A stretch of 64,000 bases of DNA from Rathayibacter sp. VKM Ac-2760 (GCF_009834185.1 NZ_CP047173.1:1612001-1676000), one strand, 5' to 3'. Positions 1 to 8,711 are shown, numbered from the stretch's first letter. Translations and numbers: made by a program. Notes: generated from the letters alone by a model not told the origin.

Positions 1-2
1 CC

Positions 3-254
3 TTCACGCCGCTCTCGGTCGCCGACTTCCCCGTCGGGTCGAACGAGGTCGACGGCGTCCGCCACCGGATGATCCTGTCCGGCTACAACGGCGCCGGTCT
101 CCCCGCCGACGCCGCCGCCACCCAGAACGCCACCACGTGGCTCGGCAGTCAGTCGGGCGATTTCGTCCCGATGTCCGTCGAGTCGATCCCCGAGGGTCTC
201 CTCGTCACCCTCGACCTCGACGAGCCGTCCGGGCTGCTCCCGGGGACTCAGTAG
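3..254 (+). CDS. C-terminal fragment of an unrecognised protein
   Basis: The reading frame is open from the window edge to TAG at 252-254, giving at least 83 residues of the C-terminus; the start lies outside the window. The fragment is acidic and hydrophilic with no membrane segment, zinc motif or other signature I recognise. The next gene starts 25 bp later in the same direction, so it may be the first gene of the DUF4397/sortase transcription unit. An ATG at 69 could be taken for a start, but the codon pattern continues unbroken upstream of it, so I treat this as a truncated longer gene. No function is proposed. Confidence 0.6.
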   Translation, partial: FTPLSVADFPVGSNEVDGVRHRMILSGYNGAGLPADAAATQNATTWLGSQSGDFVPMSVESIPEGLLVTLDLDEPSGLLPGTQ

Positions 255-279
255 CACCACCCCACCCGAAGGACGCACC

Positions 280-1188
280 ATGAACCCGACCCGCCCCCTC
301 CGCCTCGCGCGCGCGGCACTCGCCCTCGCCGCCGTGTCCGCCCTCGCCGCTCTCGGCGCGGCCCCCGCCTCGGCGGCCGAGGCGCCGCCCGCCACGGGCT
401 GGGTGCGGGTGGCCCACCTGTCGCCCGACACGAAGTCCGTCGACGTGACGCTCACGGCGCTCGGCGGCGGCGGCGCGGCCTTCGAGCTCGACGGCGTCGC
501 CTACGGCGCGGTCTCGCCCTACTGGACGCTGCAGCCCGGCACCTACGTCGTCTCGATGGTCCCCTCCGACGCACCAGACGGCACTGCCCCGGTGATCGAG
601 CAGTCCGTGGACGTCTCGGCCGGCACCCCGCTGACCGTCGCCGCGCTCGGCCGCAACGCGGTCCTGCGCACCACCGTCTTCACCGACGACCTCACGCCGC
701 CGGCCGACGGCCAGGCGCGGGTGCGCGTCGTGCAGGCGTCGACCACCGCCTCGGAGGTCGACGTCGCGACGACGACCGGCACGCTCCTCGCGACCCGGGC
801 CGCTCAGGGCACCGCCACCGGCTACACCAGCGTCCCGGCCGGCCCGTGGAGCCTCGATCTCTCCGCCGGCGCCGTGACGGCGAAGGCCGACCTCGACCTC
901 GCTCCGGGCTCCGTCGCCTCGCTGTTCGTCCTCGACGACGCCTCGAACGGCCTCGTCGTCTCGCCGGTGCTCGACTCGGCCGCCGTCGGCGACCTGCCCA
1001 CCGGCGGCATCCAGACCGGAGGCGGCGCCACCGCCGTGCACGTCGCCTCCACCACCTCCGCCGCGTCCGGCCCGCTCGTCGACGGACTGCTCGGCGTGCT
1101 CTCGGTCCTCGGCGTCTTCGCCGCGGTCGCCGGTGGTCTCGCCCTGATCGCGCGCCGCTCCTCGGTCGGCACCGGCCGAGCGAGCTGA
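280..1188 (+). CDS. DUF4397 domain cell-surface protein with signal peptide
   Basis: The 302-residue product has a Sec signal peptide (about residues 1-32, ending APASA), a DUF4397 domain opening with GWVRVAHLSPD at residue 40, and a C-terminal hydrophobic helix (about 270-291) followed by a short RRSS tail. DUF4397 proteins are secreted beta-rich proteins of unknown function, often next to a class F sortase in Actinobacteria. A DLPTGGIQTGGG stretch (residues 238-249) lies about 20 residues before the helix and resembles a sorting signal in an unusual place. The stop overlaps the sortase start by one base (TGATG), so the two are translationally coupled. Inference: an exported, membrane- or wall-anchored protein that is the likely partner of that sortase. 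Confidence 0.85.
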   Translation: MNPTRPLRLARAALALAAVSALAALGAAPASAAEAPPATGWVRVAHLSPDTKSVDVTLTALGGGGAAFELDGVAYGAVSPYWTLQPGTYVVSMVPSDAPDGTAPVIEQSVDVSAGTPLTVAALGRNAVLRTTVFTDDLTPPADGQARVRVVQASTTASEVDVATTTGTLLATRAAQGTATGYTSVPAGPWSLDLSAGAVTAKADLDLAPGSVASLFVLDDASNGLVVSPVLDSAAVGDLPTGGIQTGGGATAVHVASTTSAASGPLVDGLLGVLSVLGVFAAVAGGLALIARRSSVGTGRAS

Positions 1189-1832
1189 TGCGCCGCCTCG
1201 CCGGAGCGGGAGCCGCCCTCGCGGCGCTCCTGCTCCTGGCGGGCTGCTCGGCCGCCGGGCAGGCCGCCGCCCCGGAGGCGACGATCGCCGCGTCCGCCGC
1301 TCCCGCCACGACCGCCCCCGCCGCGCCGTCACCCGGCGACGCCGGCGCCCTGCAGGACCCGGTCGCGGCCGCCGCCCCGGCGCGCTCCGCCGTCGTCCCC
1401 GTCCGCGTCGTCATCCCCGCCATCGGGGTCGACTCCTCGCTCGAGTCGCTCACCCGCGACGAGACCGGCTGGATCCAGCCGCCCGTCCTGGTGGACGAGG
1501 CGGGCTGGTACCGCGACGGCGTCGTGCCGGGCGACATCGGCCCCTCCGTCATCGCCGGGCACGTCGACGGCCGCGCGGGCCCCGGCGTCTTCCTCGACCT
1601 CACCGCGCTCGTCCCGGGCGACACGGTCGACGTCGTGCTCTCCGACGGCAGCACCCGCAGCTTCTCGGTCACCGGCTCGGTCTCGGTGCCGAAGGAGCAG
1701 TTCCCCACCGAGGACGTCTACGGACCAACGCCCACCGCCCAGTTGCGCCTGATCACCTGCGGCGGCGTCTTCGACGACTCCTACGGCCACTACGTGGACA
1801 ACGTGGTCGTCTCGGCCGACCGCATCGCCTAG
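1188..1832 (+). CDS. class F sortase, predicted lipoprotein
   Basis: I start this 214-residue protein at the ATG overlapping the DUF4397 stop, because that gives a lipoprotein signal peptide (MRRL then a hydrophobic run and lipobox LAGC, Cys20). A low-complexity Ala/Pro linker follows to about residue 65, then a sortase domain with GWYRDGVVPG, the catalytic His in AGHVDG (His125) and the catalytic Cys in LITCGG (Cys191). Sortases are Cys transpeptidases that attach proteins to the cell surface. The downstream stretch where the conserved Arg is expected reads GHYVDN, with Val203 and no Arg nearby, which is odd. The adjacent DUF4397 gene is the probable substrate. Confidence 0.85.
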   Translation: MRRLAGAGAALAALLLLAGCSAAGQAAAPEATIAASAAPATTAPAAPSPGDAGALQDPVAAAAPARSAVVPVRVVIPAIGVDSSLESLTRDETGWIQPPVLVDEAGWYRDGVVPGDIGPSVIAGHVDGRAGPGVFLDLTALVPGDTVDVVLSDGSTRSFSVTGSVSVPKEQFPTEDVYGPTPTAQLRLITCGGVFDDSYGHYVDNVVVSADRIA

Positions 1833-1896
1833 GCACCCGCTCGGCGGCCGCGGACTCGCAGGTGGCTCGGCGTTTCGGGGCGTAGCGTCGCGGACT

Positions 1897-3003
1897 ATGA
1901 GCACCCCCTGGAAGCGCTGGGTCCCCGCCGCCGTCGTCCCCCTGGTCGTCGTCGCCGCGGCCGTCACCCTGCCCCTGTCCGCGAGCGCCGCCGGCGACCT
2001 CCCGGAGAAGTCCGCCGCCGACCTCCTCGCCTTCGTCGCCGAGAGCGACACCACCGCCTTCTCCGGCGAGGTCCAGCAGACCTCCGACCTCGGCCTCCCC
2101 GACCTCTCGGCGCTCGGCAGCACCGGCTCGTCCGGCCAGGGCTCCACCGAGGGCGGAGCCTCCGCCACCAGCGCGCTGATGGAGCTCGCGACCGGCTCGC
2201 ACCAGGCCCGCGTCTACGTCGACGCCGAGCGCGGCGCCCGCCTCCAGGTGCTCGACCGCCTCGCCGAGCGCGACATCGTCGCCACGAGGACCGACGGCGT
2301 CTGGATCTACGACTCCGCCGAGAACGCGGCGACGCACCTGCTCCCGCCCACCGGCGACGCCTCGCAGGCCCCCCAGTCCGATGCCCCGTCGGGAGAGGTC
2401 CCGACGCCCTCCTCGGTCGCCGAGGAGCTGCTCGCCGCGATCGACCCGACCACCACGGTCGCGGTCGGGTCCGACGTCCGCGTCGCCGGTCGCGACGCCT
2501 ACGAGCTCGTGCTCACCCCGCGCGACGGCACCACCCTGGTCGGCTCCGTCACCGTCTCGATCGACGGCGAGACCGGTCTGCCGCTCGGCGTCGCCGTCAC
2601 GGCCGTCGGCGGCACCGCGCCCGCCTTCAGCCTCGCCTACACGAGCATCGACGTCTCTGCGCCCGACGCCGCGCTCTTCGCCTTCACGCCGCCCGCCGGC
2701 GCCGAGGTCACCGAGAAGCAGGCCCCCGTGCACGACGAGTCCCCCGTCGGGGACACCCGCGACGAGCCCGTCACCCTCGAGGGCGACTCCGGCATCACGA
2801 CCACCGGCACCGGCTGGGGCTCGATCGTCGAGCTGCCCGCCGGCGACGCCGAGTCGCTCGCTCAGCTCGACGCCGTGACCACGGAAGTCGACGGCGGCCG
2901 GGTGCTCTCCTCCGCGCTCGTCAGCGTCCTGATCACGGACGACGGCCGCGTCCTCGCGGGGGCCGTCCCGGTCGACGCGCTGACCGCCGCCGCCGCTCGG
3001 TGA
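1897..3003 (+). CDS. LolA-like exported protein (DUF2092 type)
   Basis: A 368-residue protein with an N-terminal signal or anchor segment (about residues 8-30, ending SASA) followed by a long extracytoplasmic part. The features SAADLLAFVAES, TTAFSGEVQQT and DGVWIYDSAENAATHLLP match the LolA/LolB-like fold seen in actinobacterial DUF2092 proteins. It ends in a GTGA overlap with an ABC ATPase gene, and a permease follows, so the three form one operon. In LolA systems the fold binds acyl chains; here, in a monoderm, a role handling lipids or lipoproteins with the exporter is only inferred. The ATG at 1897 is the first start after the sortase stop and gives a proper signal sequence. Confidence 0.75.
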   Translation: MSTPWKRWVPAAVVPLVVVAAAVTLPLSASAAGDLPEKSAADLLAFVAESDTTAFSGEVQQTSDLGLPDLSALGSTGSSGQGSTEGGASATSALMELATGSHQARVYVDAERGARLQVLDRLAERDIVATRTDGVWIYDSAENAATHLLPPTGDASQAPQSDAPSGEVPTPSSVAEELLAAIDPTTTVAVGSDVRVAGRDAYELVLTPRDGTTLVGSVTVSIDGETGLPLGVAVTAVGGTAPAFSLAYTSIDVSAPDAALFAFTPPAGAEVTEKQAPVHDESPVGDTRDEPVTLEGDSGITTTGTGWGSIVELPAGDAESLAQLDAVTTEVDGGRVLSSALVSVLITDDGRVLAGAVPVDALTAAAAR

Positions 3004-3956
3004 CGGCGGGCGAGCTCGCGGTCGAGACCCGGGGCCTCACCAAGCGCTTCGGCCGCCAGGAGGCGGTGTCGGGTCTCGATCTCGCCGTCCCGCGCGGCGC
3101 CGTCTTCGGCTTCCTCGGGCCCAACGGCTCGGGCAAGACCACCACCATCCGGATGCTCCTCGCCCTCGCCGCGCCGACCGAGGGCAGCATCAGCGTCCTC
3201 GGCACGGCGATGCCGCGCGGCGCCGCCGACGTCCTGCCGCGGGTCGGCGCCCTCGTCGAGGGCCCCGGCTTCTACCCGTTCCTCTCGGGCCGCGCGAACC
3301 TCCGCCGCTTCGACGCCGCCGAGGCCGGCACCTCCTCACGCACCCGCGACACCCGGGCGAAGGAGGCGCTGGCCCGCGTCGGCCTGTCCGCCGCGGCCGG
3401 CAAGAAGGTCGGCTCGTATTCGCTCGGGATGAAGCAGCGCCTCGGCATCGCCGTCGCTCTGCTCTCGCCGCGCGACCTGATCGTGCTCGACGAGCCGACC
3501 AACGGCCTCGACCCGCAGGGCACCCGCGAGGTCCGCTCGCTGGTCCGCAGCCTGAACGCGGACGGCACGACGGTGCTCGTCTCGAGCCACCTGCTGGCCG
3601 AGATCGAGCAGCTCTGCACCCACGCCGCGGTGATGCGCACCGGCCGGCTCGTGGCGCAGGGCGGTCTGGACGAGCTCCGCGGTGACGCCGCATCGGTCGA
3701 GCTGCTCACGCCCGACGTCGTCGACGCCCAGCGCGCGCTCGTCGAGCTGGGGCTCGCGCCGCGGCTCGTCCCCGCCGAGCACCCGATCGACCCGCCGCTG
3801 GTCGTCGCGGCGATGCCCGCGACCGCCGCTCCGGAGTCCGTGGTCGCGTCGCTCGTCGCCGCCGGCGTCCGCGTCCGCGGCTTCTCCGTCCGCCGCCCCT
3901 CGCTCGAGGAGCGCTTCGTCCAGCTGACCGGGGAGGGCTTCGATGTCGAGCGCTGA
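3000..3956 (+). CDS. ABC transporter ATP-binding protein
   Basis: A 318-residue ATPase that starts with GTG overlapping the previous stop. It has Walker A GPNGSGKTT (about residue 40), signature YSLGMKQRLG (about 138), Walker B LIVLDEPTNGLDP (about 160) and the switch His in VLVSSHLLAE. The C-terminal extension of about 90 residues is typical of DrrA/CcmA-like exporter ATPases. It overlaps the downstream permease gene by 14 bp. With the LolA-like protein upstream, an exporter complex is likely; the cargo cannot be read from the sequence. Confidence is high for the family and low for the substrate. Confidence 0.92.
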   Translation: MTAGELAVETRGLTKRFGRQEAVSGLDLAVPRGAVFGFLGPNGSGKTTTIRMLLALAAPTEGSISVLGTAMPRGAADVLPRVGALVEGPGFYPFLSGRANLRRFDAAEAGTSSRTRDTRAKEALARVGLSAAAGKKVGSYSLGMKQRLGIAVALLSPRDLIVLDEPTNGLDPQGTREVRSLVRSLNADGTTVLVSSHLLAEIEQLCTHAAVMRTGRLVAQGGLDELRGDAASVELLTPDVVDAQRALVELGLAPRLVPAEHPIDPPLVVAAMPATAAPESVVASLVAAGVRVRGFSVRRPSLEERFVQLTGEGFDVER

Positions 3957-4833
3957 ATCGGCTCCCACCGCGACGACGACCGCGGCCGAGCGCACGTCGG
4001 TCGCCGGCGTTCCGCGCCGCGGCCTCGGCATCGGCTCTCTGCTCGCCTCCGAGCTCGCCCTGCTCTTCCGTCGGCGCCGCACCTGGGCGCTGCTCGCCGC
4101 GCTCGCGGCCATCCCGATCCTGCTCGCCGTCGCCGTCCGGCTCTCGGGCGGCGAGGGCGGCGGCCCGTCCTTCGTCGGCGCCATCGCGGGCAACGGACTG
4201 TTCACCGGCTTCGCCGCGATCACGGTCGCCGTGCCGCTCTTCCTCCCGCTGACCGTCGGCGTGGTCGCGGGCGACGCGATCGCGGGGGAGGCGTCGCTCG
4301 GCACGCTGCGCTACCTGCTGGTCAGCCCGGTCGGGCGGATCCGGCTGCTCGCGGTGAAGTTCGCCGCCGCGATCGCCTTCTGCCTCGCGGCGGCGCTGAC
4401 CGTGATGGTGGTCGGCATCCTGATCGGCCTGGCGCTCTTCCCGGCCGGCCCGGTGACCCTGCTCTCCGGCAGCACCGTGCCGCTCGCCGACGCGATCGGG
4501 CGCGCGCTCGCCATCGCGGTGTACGCGGCGCTCTCGCTCGTGGGGCTCGCGGCGATCGGCCTGTTCATCTCGACCCTCACCGACGTGCCGGTGGGCGCGA
4601 TGGCCGCGACGGTGGTCGTCTCGATCGCGGCGCAGATCGTCGGCTCGCTCTCGCAGCTCGACGCGCTGCACCCGTTCCTCTTCACGGACCGCTGGTTCGA
4701 CTTCGCCGATCTGCTGCGCGATCCGGTCGCCTGGGGCTCGTTCGGCGAGAACGCGCTGCTCCAGCTCGCCTACGTCGCCGTCTTCGGCTCGCTGGCGATC
4801 GCGCGCTTCACCACCCGCGACGTCCTGTCCTGA
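3943..4833 (+). CDS. ABC-2 type transporter permease
   Basis: A 296-residue integral membrane protein, the permease partner of the preceding ATPase. A basic cytoplasmic N-terminus (residues 1-45, ending FRRRR) is followed by about six hydrophobic helices, including stretches near ALLAALAAIPILLAVAV and FTGFAAITVAVPLFLPLTV. The SLGTLRYLLVSPVGR loop is characteristic of ABC-2 exporters. It starts inside the ATPase gene (14-bp overlap). It is the last gene of the LolA-like/ATPase/permease operon and is followed by a strong hairpin. Confidence 0.88.
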   Translation: MSSAESAPTATTTAAERTSVAGVPRRGLGIGSLLASELALLFRRRRTWALLAALAAIPILLAVAVRLSGGEGGGPSFVGAIAGNGLFTGFAAITVAVPLFLPLTVGVVAGDAIAGEASLGTLRYLLVSPVGRIRLLAVKFAAAIAFCLAAALTVMVVGILIGLALFPAGPVTLLSGSTVPLADAIGRALAIAVYAALSLVGLAAIGLFISTLTDVPVGAMAATVVVSIAAQIVGSLSQLDALHPFLFTDRWFDFADLLRDPVAWGSFGENALLQLAYVAVFGSLAIARFTTRDVLS

Positions 4834-4852
4834 GCCGGGATCGCCGCCGGGA

Positions 4853-4901
4853 ACGACGGAGGCCGCCCTCCCCGCAGCAGCGGGAGGGCGGCCTCCGTCG
4901 T
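4853..4901. terminator. bidirectional hairpin terminator
   Basis: A perfect 20-bp inverted repeat (arms 4853-4872 and 4882-4901) with a 9-nt loop sits 19 bp after the permease stop and 13 bp before the stop of the convergent HesB-like gene. There is no T-tract, which is common in high-GC actinobacteria. It can serve both strands. Confidence 0.85.
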
Positions 4902-4914
4902 CGGTGCGCCGGCG

Positions 4915-5199
4915 TCAGTCCTGCGGGGTGATGCCGAAGGTGACGGAGCCGCCCTCGTCCACCTGCGCGTCGAGCACCTTGTCGCCGAGCGCGACGGAGG
5001 CGGCGACGTCGAGGAAGACCCGCGCGCCGTCCTGCTCCACGACCGCGTCGGTGGTCTCGGGGGCCGGCGCGACGGCGACGGCGAAGTTGCGGGCGTCGAG
5101 GTCGTCGCCGCTGATGCGGAGACCGCCCTCGACGGGGGTCTCGGTCTGTCCGGTGATGGTCTTGACGACGGTGCTGGCGTTGTCGGTGAGCGTGAGCAT
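4915..5199 (-). CDS. HesB/IscA-like small protein
   Basis: A 94-residue acidic protein starting MLTLTDNAST and containing GLRISGDDL and ARVFLDVAAS, the pattern of the IscA/HesB beta fold. True IscA proteins bind Fe-S clusters through three Cys; this one has none, so it is a degenerate relative that probably does not carry a cluster. I chose the ATG at 5199 because GGAAGGAA lies just upstream on the minus strand; a longer frame reaching 5295 would run into the promoter region. It is divergent from the LacI gene. Paralogues of this Cys-less type occur in Microbacteriaceae with unknown function. Confidence 0.7.
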   Translation of the reverse strand: MLTLTDNASTVVKTITGQTETPVEGGLRISGDDLDARNFAVAVAPAPETTDAVVEQDGARVFLDVAASVALGDKVLDAQVDEGGSVTFGITPQD

Positions 5200-5321
5200 C
5201 GGGTCGTTCCTTCCGTCCGTGGTCGATGAGGGAGCCACGATGCCGAGATCCCCGCGCCGTCTCAACCCGCAGCCGTGGACGTGGAGGGGATGCACACCTC
5301 CGCGCGCACCACAGCAAGTGA

Positions 5322-5365
5322 CGGCAAGGTTTTCCTTGACACGGAAAATTGCCGCAAGCTACCGT
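5322..5365 (+). promoter_or_regulatory. promoter and palindromic operator of the LacI/sugar operon
   Basis: TTGACA (5336-5341) is followed after 18 bp by TACCGT (5360-5365), a good actinobacterial sigma-70 type promoter reading toward the LacI gene. An inverted repeat is wrapped around the -35 box: CGGCAAGGTTTTCC (5322-5335) and GGAAAATTGCCG (5343-5354), the arms matching except for a 2-base insertion. This is the expected place and form for the autoregulatory operator of the LacI-family protein encoded at 5415. Confidence 0.65.
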
Positions 5366-5414
5366 GGCCGGCACGCGCACCCCGCGCTCTCGACGACGAG
5401 AAGAGGACGACACG

Positions 5415-6419
5415 ATGAGCTTCCCCGCCCGCCGCGTCACGCTCAGCGACGTCGCCGCCGCGACCGGCGTCTCCGTCGGCACCGTCTCGAAGGCGCTGAA
5501 CCATCGCGGGCAGCTCAGCGGCGAGACCCGCGGGCGCGTCCTCGCCGCCGCCGCCGAGCTCGGCTTCGCGCTGCCGGCGGCCGCGAGCGGACCGGCTCCG
5601 GAGCAGAGAGTGCTCACGATCGGCCTGGTCACCTCCGACGACATCGGGCGCTTCAGCATCCCGGTGATGTGGGGTCTCGAGGACGCCTTCCCGGCCGAGC
5701 AGGCGTCGGTGCTGCTGAGCAACTCCCGCGGCGACCGGGTCCGGGAGCGGCACTGCGTCGAGATCCTCGCGGCCCGCGGCGTCGACGCGATCGTCGTGAT
5801 GACCAACCTCACCGGTCCGCGGCCGGCGCTGCCCGCGTCGAGCGTGCCGATCGTCTACGTGATGGGCTCCTCCGATGACCCGGCGGACATGTCGGTCGTC
5901 GTCGACCAGACCCAGGGCATCCTGCTCGCCCTCGAGCACGTCGCCGCGCTCGGGCGCCGCGACATCGCCTACGTCGCCGGCCCGCGACTCGACTACTCCG
6001 CCCGGATCCGCGCGGAGGCGGTTCAGGAGCACGCGCCGTCGTTCGGGCTGCGCCTCGTCGGCGATCGCTCGCTCTACGGCAACTGGACCGAGACCTGGGG
6101 CCGCCAGGCCGCGCAGATGCTCCGCCAGCGGGTCGAGCCGGTCGACGCCGTGCTCTGCGGCAGCGACGAGATCGCCCGCGGAGTCGCCGACGGCCTGCGC
6201 GAGGCCGGCGTGAGCGTGCCGCACGACGTCGCGATCGTCGGCTTCGACAACTGGGCCGCCGCGGCCCTGAACTCCCGCCCCGCCCTCACCACCGTCGACA
6301 TGAACCTCGAGGAGCTCGGCCGCGCCGCCGGCGCCCGCGCACTCGAGGCCATCGACGGCCGCCCCCGCGCCGGGATCGAGGCGCACCCCTGCCAGCTGAT
6401 CGTCCGCGACTCCACCTGA
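5415..6419 (+). CDS. LacI family transcriptional regulator
   Basis: A 334-residue repressor: N-terminal LacI helix-turn-helix (VTLSDVAAATGVSVGTVSKAL, about residues 9-29) with hinge helix, then a periplasmic-binding-protein-like sensor domain (about 65-334, with VDAVLCGSDEIARGV and VAIVGFDNW). I start at the ATG at 5415, after AGAAGAGGA, because it places the HTH at the usual distance from the N-terminus. It lies just upstream of an ABC sugar importer and a GH127 arabinofuranosidase, so it most likely senses the imported sugar and controls that operon from the palindrome at 5322-5354. Confidence 0.92.
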   Translation: MSFPARRVTLSDVAAATGVSVGTVSKALNHRGQLSGETRGRVLAAAAELGFALPAAASGPAPEQRVLTIGLVTSDDIGRFSIPVMWGLEDAFPAEQASVLLSNSRGDRVRERHCVEILAARGVDAIVVMTNLTGPRPALPASSVPIVYVMGSSDDPADMSVVVDQTQGILLALEHVAALGRRDIAYVAGPRLDYSARIRAEAVQEHAPSFGLRLVGDRSLYGNWTETWGRQAAQMLRQRVEPVDAVLCGSDEIARGVADGLREAGVSVPHDVAIVGFDNWAAAALNSRPALTTVDMNLEELGRAAGARALEAIDGRPRAGIEAHPCQLIVRDST

Positions 6420-6483
6420 TCCGGCGCGCACGCGCACGCGCGCACCCCACCGCACGCACCCGACCACCGACGAGGGATCGACG

Positions 6484-7839
6484 ATGCACTCTCCTCTCCG
6501 CCTGCTCGACAATCGCCTGCCCGATCTGACCCGCCGGCGTGCGCTCGCCCTCGGCGGCGCGGGCCTCGCGGCCGCTCTCGGCCTGACCGGCTGCTCCGCG
6601 GTCCTTCCCGAGGCCGACGTCTCGGCGCCCTCGTTCGCCGCCGCTCCGAGCGGCACGATCCGCTTCTGGTGCCGGAGCGTCGCCTTCGCACCCGCCCAGC
6701 TGATCGTGGAGAAGTACCACGCGGCGCAGTCCGCCGTGCGGGTCGAGCTGACCGTGCTGCCCGAGGGGCAGATGGTCACCAAGCTCGCCACGGCGATCCG
6801 GGCGAACGCGGTGCCCGACGTGGTCGCTCCCGACTCGGTGACCACGCCGGTGTTCAGCTCGCGCGAGGCGCTCACCGACCTCACTCCGCTGATCGAGGCG
6901 CTGCCCTACGCCGACCGCCTCAACCGGCCGTTGCTCGACGTCGCCTCCTACGACGGCAAGGTCTACGGCCTCCCCGCGCTCTCGAACGTGTCGCAGCTGT
7001 TCTGGAACAAGCGGCTCTACGAGCAGGCCGGCCTCGATCCGGAGCAGGGCCCGACGGACTTCGAGCAGTACCTGACTCACGCGCGGGCGCTGCAGCGGCT
7101 CGACGGCGTCTCCGGAGTGACCTTCACCGGCAACTCGGCGGGCATCCTCGGCTACGTGATCCAGCCGCACTTCTGGGCGGACGCCAGCCCCTTCTACGAC
7201 GGCGTCGTCGGGCGGCAGAGCGCGACCGTCGCCGGCAACGCGCCGCTGCGGCGCACCCTCGAGCTGTACCGGAGCTTCGCGCAGGAGGGCCTCGCCCAGC
7301 CCGGCGTCTCCGCCGACAGCGGCACGGCCTGGGGCAAGGACTTCCTCGCCGGCACGGTCGGGCTCTTCCCCGGCTCCTACGACCTGATCGTCGGGGGAGC
7401 GACGCCGGAGTTCCTCGGCGACCTCGGCGTCAGCGCGTTCCCCGGCCCGGACGGCGGCGTCTCGCAGTTCTCCGGCGGCGCGGTGCTCTCCATCCCGCGC
7501 GGGGCGCGCAACCCCGAGGCGGCCTGGGACTTCATGCGCTTCGTCACCGAGCTCGAGCAGCAGTCCGAGCTGGCGGCCCTCGGCTGGTACCCGGTCCGCG
7601 ACGACGTGCTCGAGACCGGCTTCGCCGAGGAGTTCCCCCTGATGGTCCCCGGCATGGAGCGGATGAACGAGGGCTTCGCCGCCCCGACCACCCTCTACAC
7701 CCAGCTCACCAACACCGTGCAGTCCCCGTGGCTCGCGATGTTCCGCGGCGCGGTCTTCGGCGGCGAGGACGACCTCGACGCGGTCCTCGCCCGCGGCCAG
7801 GAGGAGACGGCCCGCGTCCTGGAGGTGAACCAGGCATGA
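6484..7839 (+). CDS. sugar ABC transporter substrate-binding lipoprotein
   Basis: A 451-residue extracellular solute-binding protein (family 1). The N-terminus has a Tat-like twin Arg followed by a hydrophobic segment and a lipobox (TRRRALALGG, then GLTGCS with Cys near residue 39), so it should be folded before export and lipid-anchored. The body contains typical family-1 elements such as NVSQLFWNKRLYEQAGLDP and GGAVLSIPRGARNPEAAWDF. Its stop overlaps the start of the first permease gene. In context it is expected to capture arabinose-containing oligosaccharides for import; the ligand is inferred from the downstream GH127 gene. Confidence 0.92.
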   Translation: MHSPLRLLDNRLPDLTRRRALALGGAGLAAALGLTGCSAVLPEADVSAPSFAAAPSGTIRFWCRSVAFAPAQLIVEKYHAAQSAVRVELTVLPEGQMVTKLATAIRANAVPDVVAPDSVTTPVFSSREALTDLTPLIEALPYADRLNRPLLDVASYDGKVYGLPALSNVSQLFWNKRLYEQAGLDPEQGPTDFEQYLTHARALQRLDGVSGVTFTGNSAGILGYVIQPHFWADASPFYDGVVGRQSATVAGNAPLRRTLELYRSFAQEGLAQPGVSADSGTAWGKDFLAGTVGLFPGSYDLIVGGATPEFLGDLGVSAFPGPDGGVSQFSGGAVLSIPRGARNPEAAWDFMRFVTELEQQSELAALGWYPVRDDVLETGFAEEFPLMVPGMERMNEGFAAPTTLYTQLTNTVQSPWLAMFRGAVFGGEDDLDAVLARGQEETARVLEVNQA

Positions 7840-8711
7840 GCGTCGCCCTCGGCAGGAAGGACGCCCGCACCGGGCTCCTGATGATCCTGCCCGCCCTCGT
7901 CCTCGTCGTCGTCTTCGTCGTCGTCCCGCTCGTCTTCGCCGTCGTCATCTCGGTGACGGACTGGCCGCTGGTCGGCTCCGTGGGCTTCGTCGGCCTCGAC
8001 AACTACGCGACCGCCTTCTCCGACACCACGTTCTGGGCGTCCGTGCTCTACACCCTCGGCTTCGCCGTCGTGTCGACGCTGCTGGGGATCGTCGTCGGCT
8101 ACCTGCTCGCGGTGCTGGTGCGCTCGAACCGGCGCGGCGCGGGGATCATCCGCACCGCCGTCTTCGTGCCGTACGTGATCGGCATCACCTCCCTCAGCTT
8201 CGTCGCGCTGCTCGAGTTCCGGCCCGACAGCGGCGCGCTCGATCAGGTGCTGATGGCTCTCGGTCTGACCGACGCGCCCACCGCCTGGCTGCTCGACGCG
8301 ACGAGCGCGACGGTGCTGGTCGTGCTGCTGGGCGCCTACGTCGGCTCCGGCTTCACGATGATCGTGCTGATGTCGGGCATGCAGGGGATCGACGACGCGC
8401 TCTACGAGTCGGCCGCGATCGACGGCGCCGGGCGGTGGAAGCAGGAGCTCCTGGTGACGATGCCGCTGGTGAAGCGCTACCTCGGCCTGCTGAGCGTGCT
8501 CGGCTTCGTCGGCGCGATCCTCGCCTTCACCCAGTTCTACGTGATCACCGGAGGCGGGCCGGGCACCGGCACCCTCACCGTGATGCTCTACGTCTACAAC
8601 AAGGCCTTCGGCGACCTGCAGGTGGGCTACGCCACCGCGCTGTCGTTCGTGGTCGTCGTCATCGCCGCGGCGCTGACGCTGCTCCAGTTCCGCGTGATGA
8701 AGGACGACTGA
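7836..8711 (+). CDS. sugar ABC transporter permease (MalF/UgpA-like)
   Basis: A 291-residue permease with six predicted helices starting at TGLLMILPALVLVVVF, and a conserved cytoplasmic EAA loop (ALYESAAIDGAGRWKQELLV). The ATG at 7836 overlaps the stop of the binding-protein gene by four bases (ATGA). The next gene overlaps by one base. There is no MsmK/MalK-type ATPase gene in the operon; as in many Actinobacteria a shared sugar-importer ATPase encoded elsewhere must energise it. Confidence 0.92.
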   Translation: MSVALGRKDARTGLLMILPALVLVVVFVVVPLVFAVVISVTDWPLVGSVGFVGLDNYATAFSDTTFWASVLYTLGFAVVSTLLGIVVGYLLAVLVRSNRRGAGIIRTAVFVPYVIGITSLSFVALLEFRPDSGALDQVLMALGLTDAPTAWLLDATSATVLVVLLGAYVGSGFTMIVLMSGMQGIDDALYESAAIDGAGRWKQELLVTMPLVKRYLGLLSVLGFVGAILAFTQFYVITGGGPGTGTLTVMLYVYNKAFGDLQVGYATALSFVVVVIAAALTLLQFRVMKDD

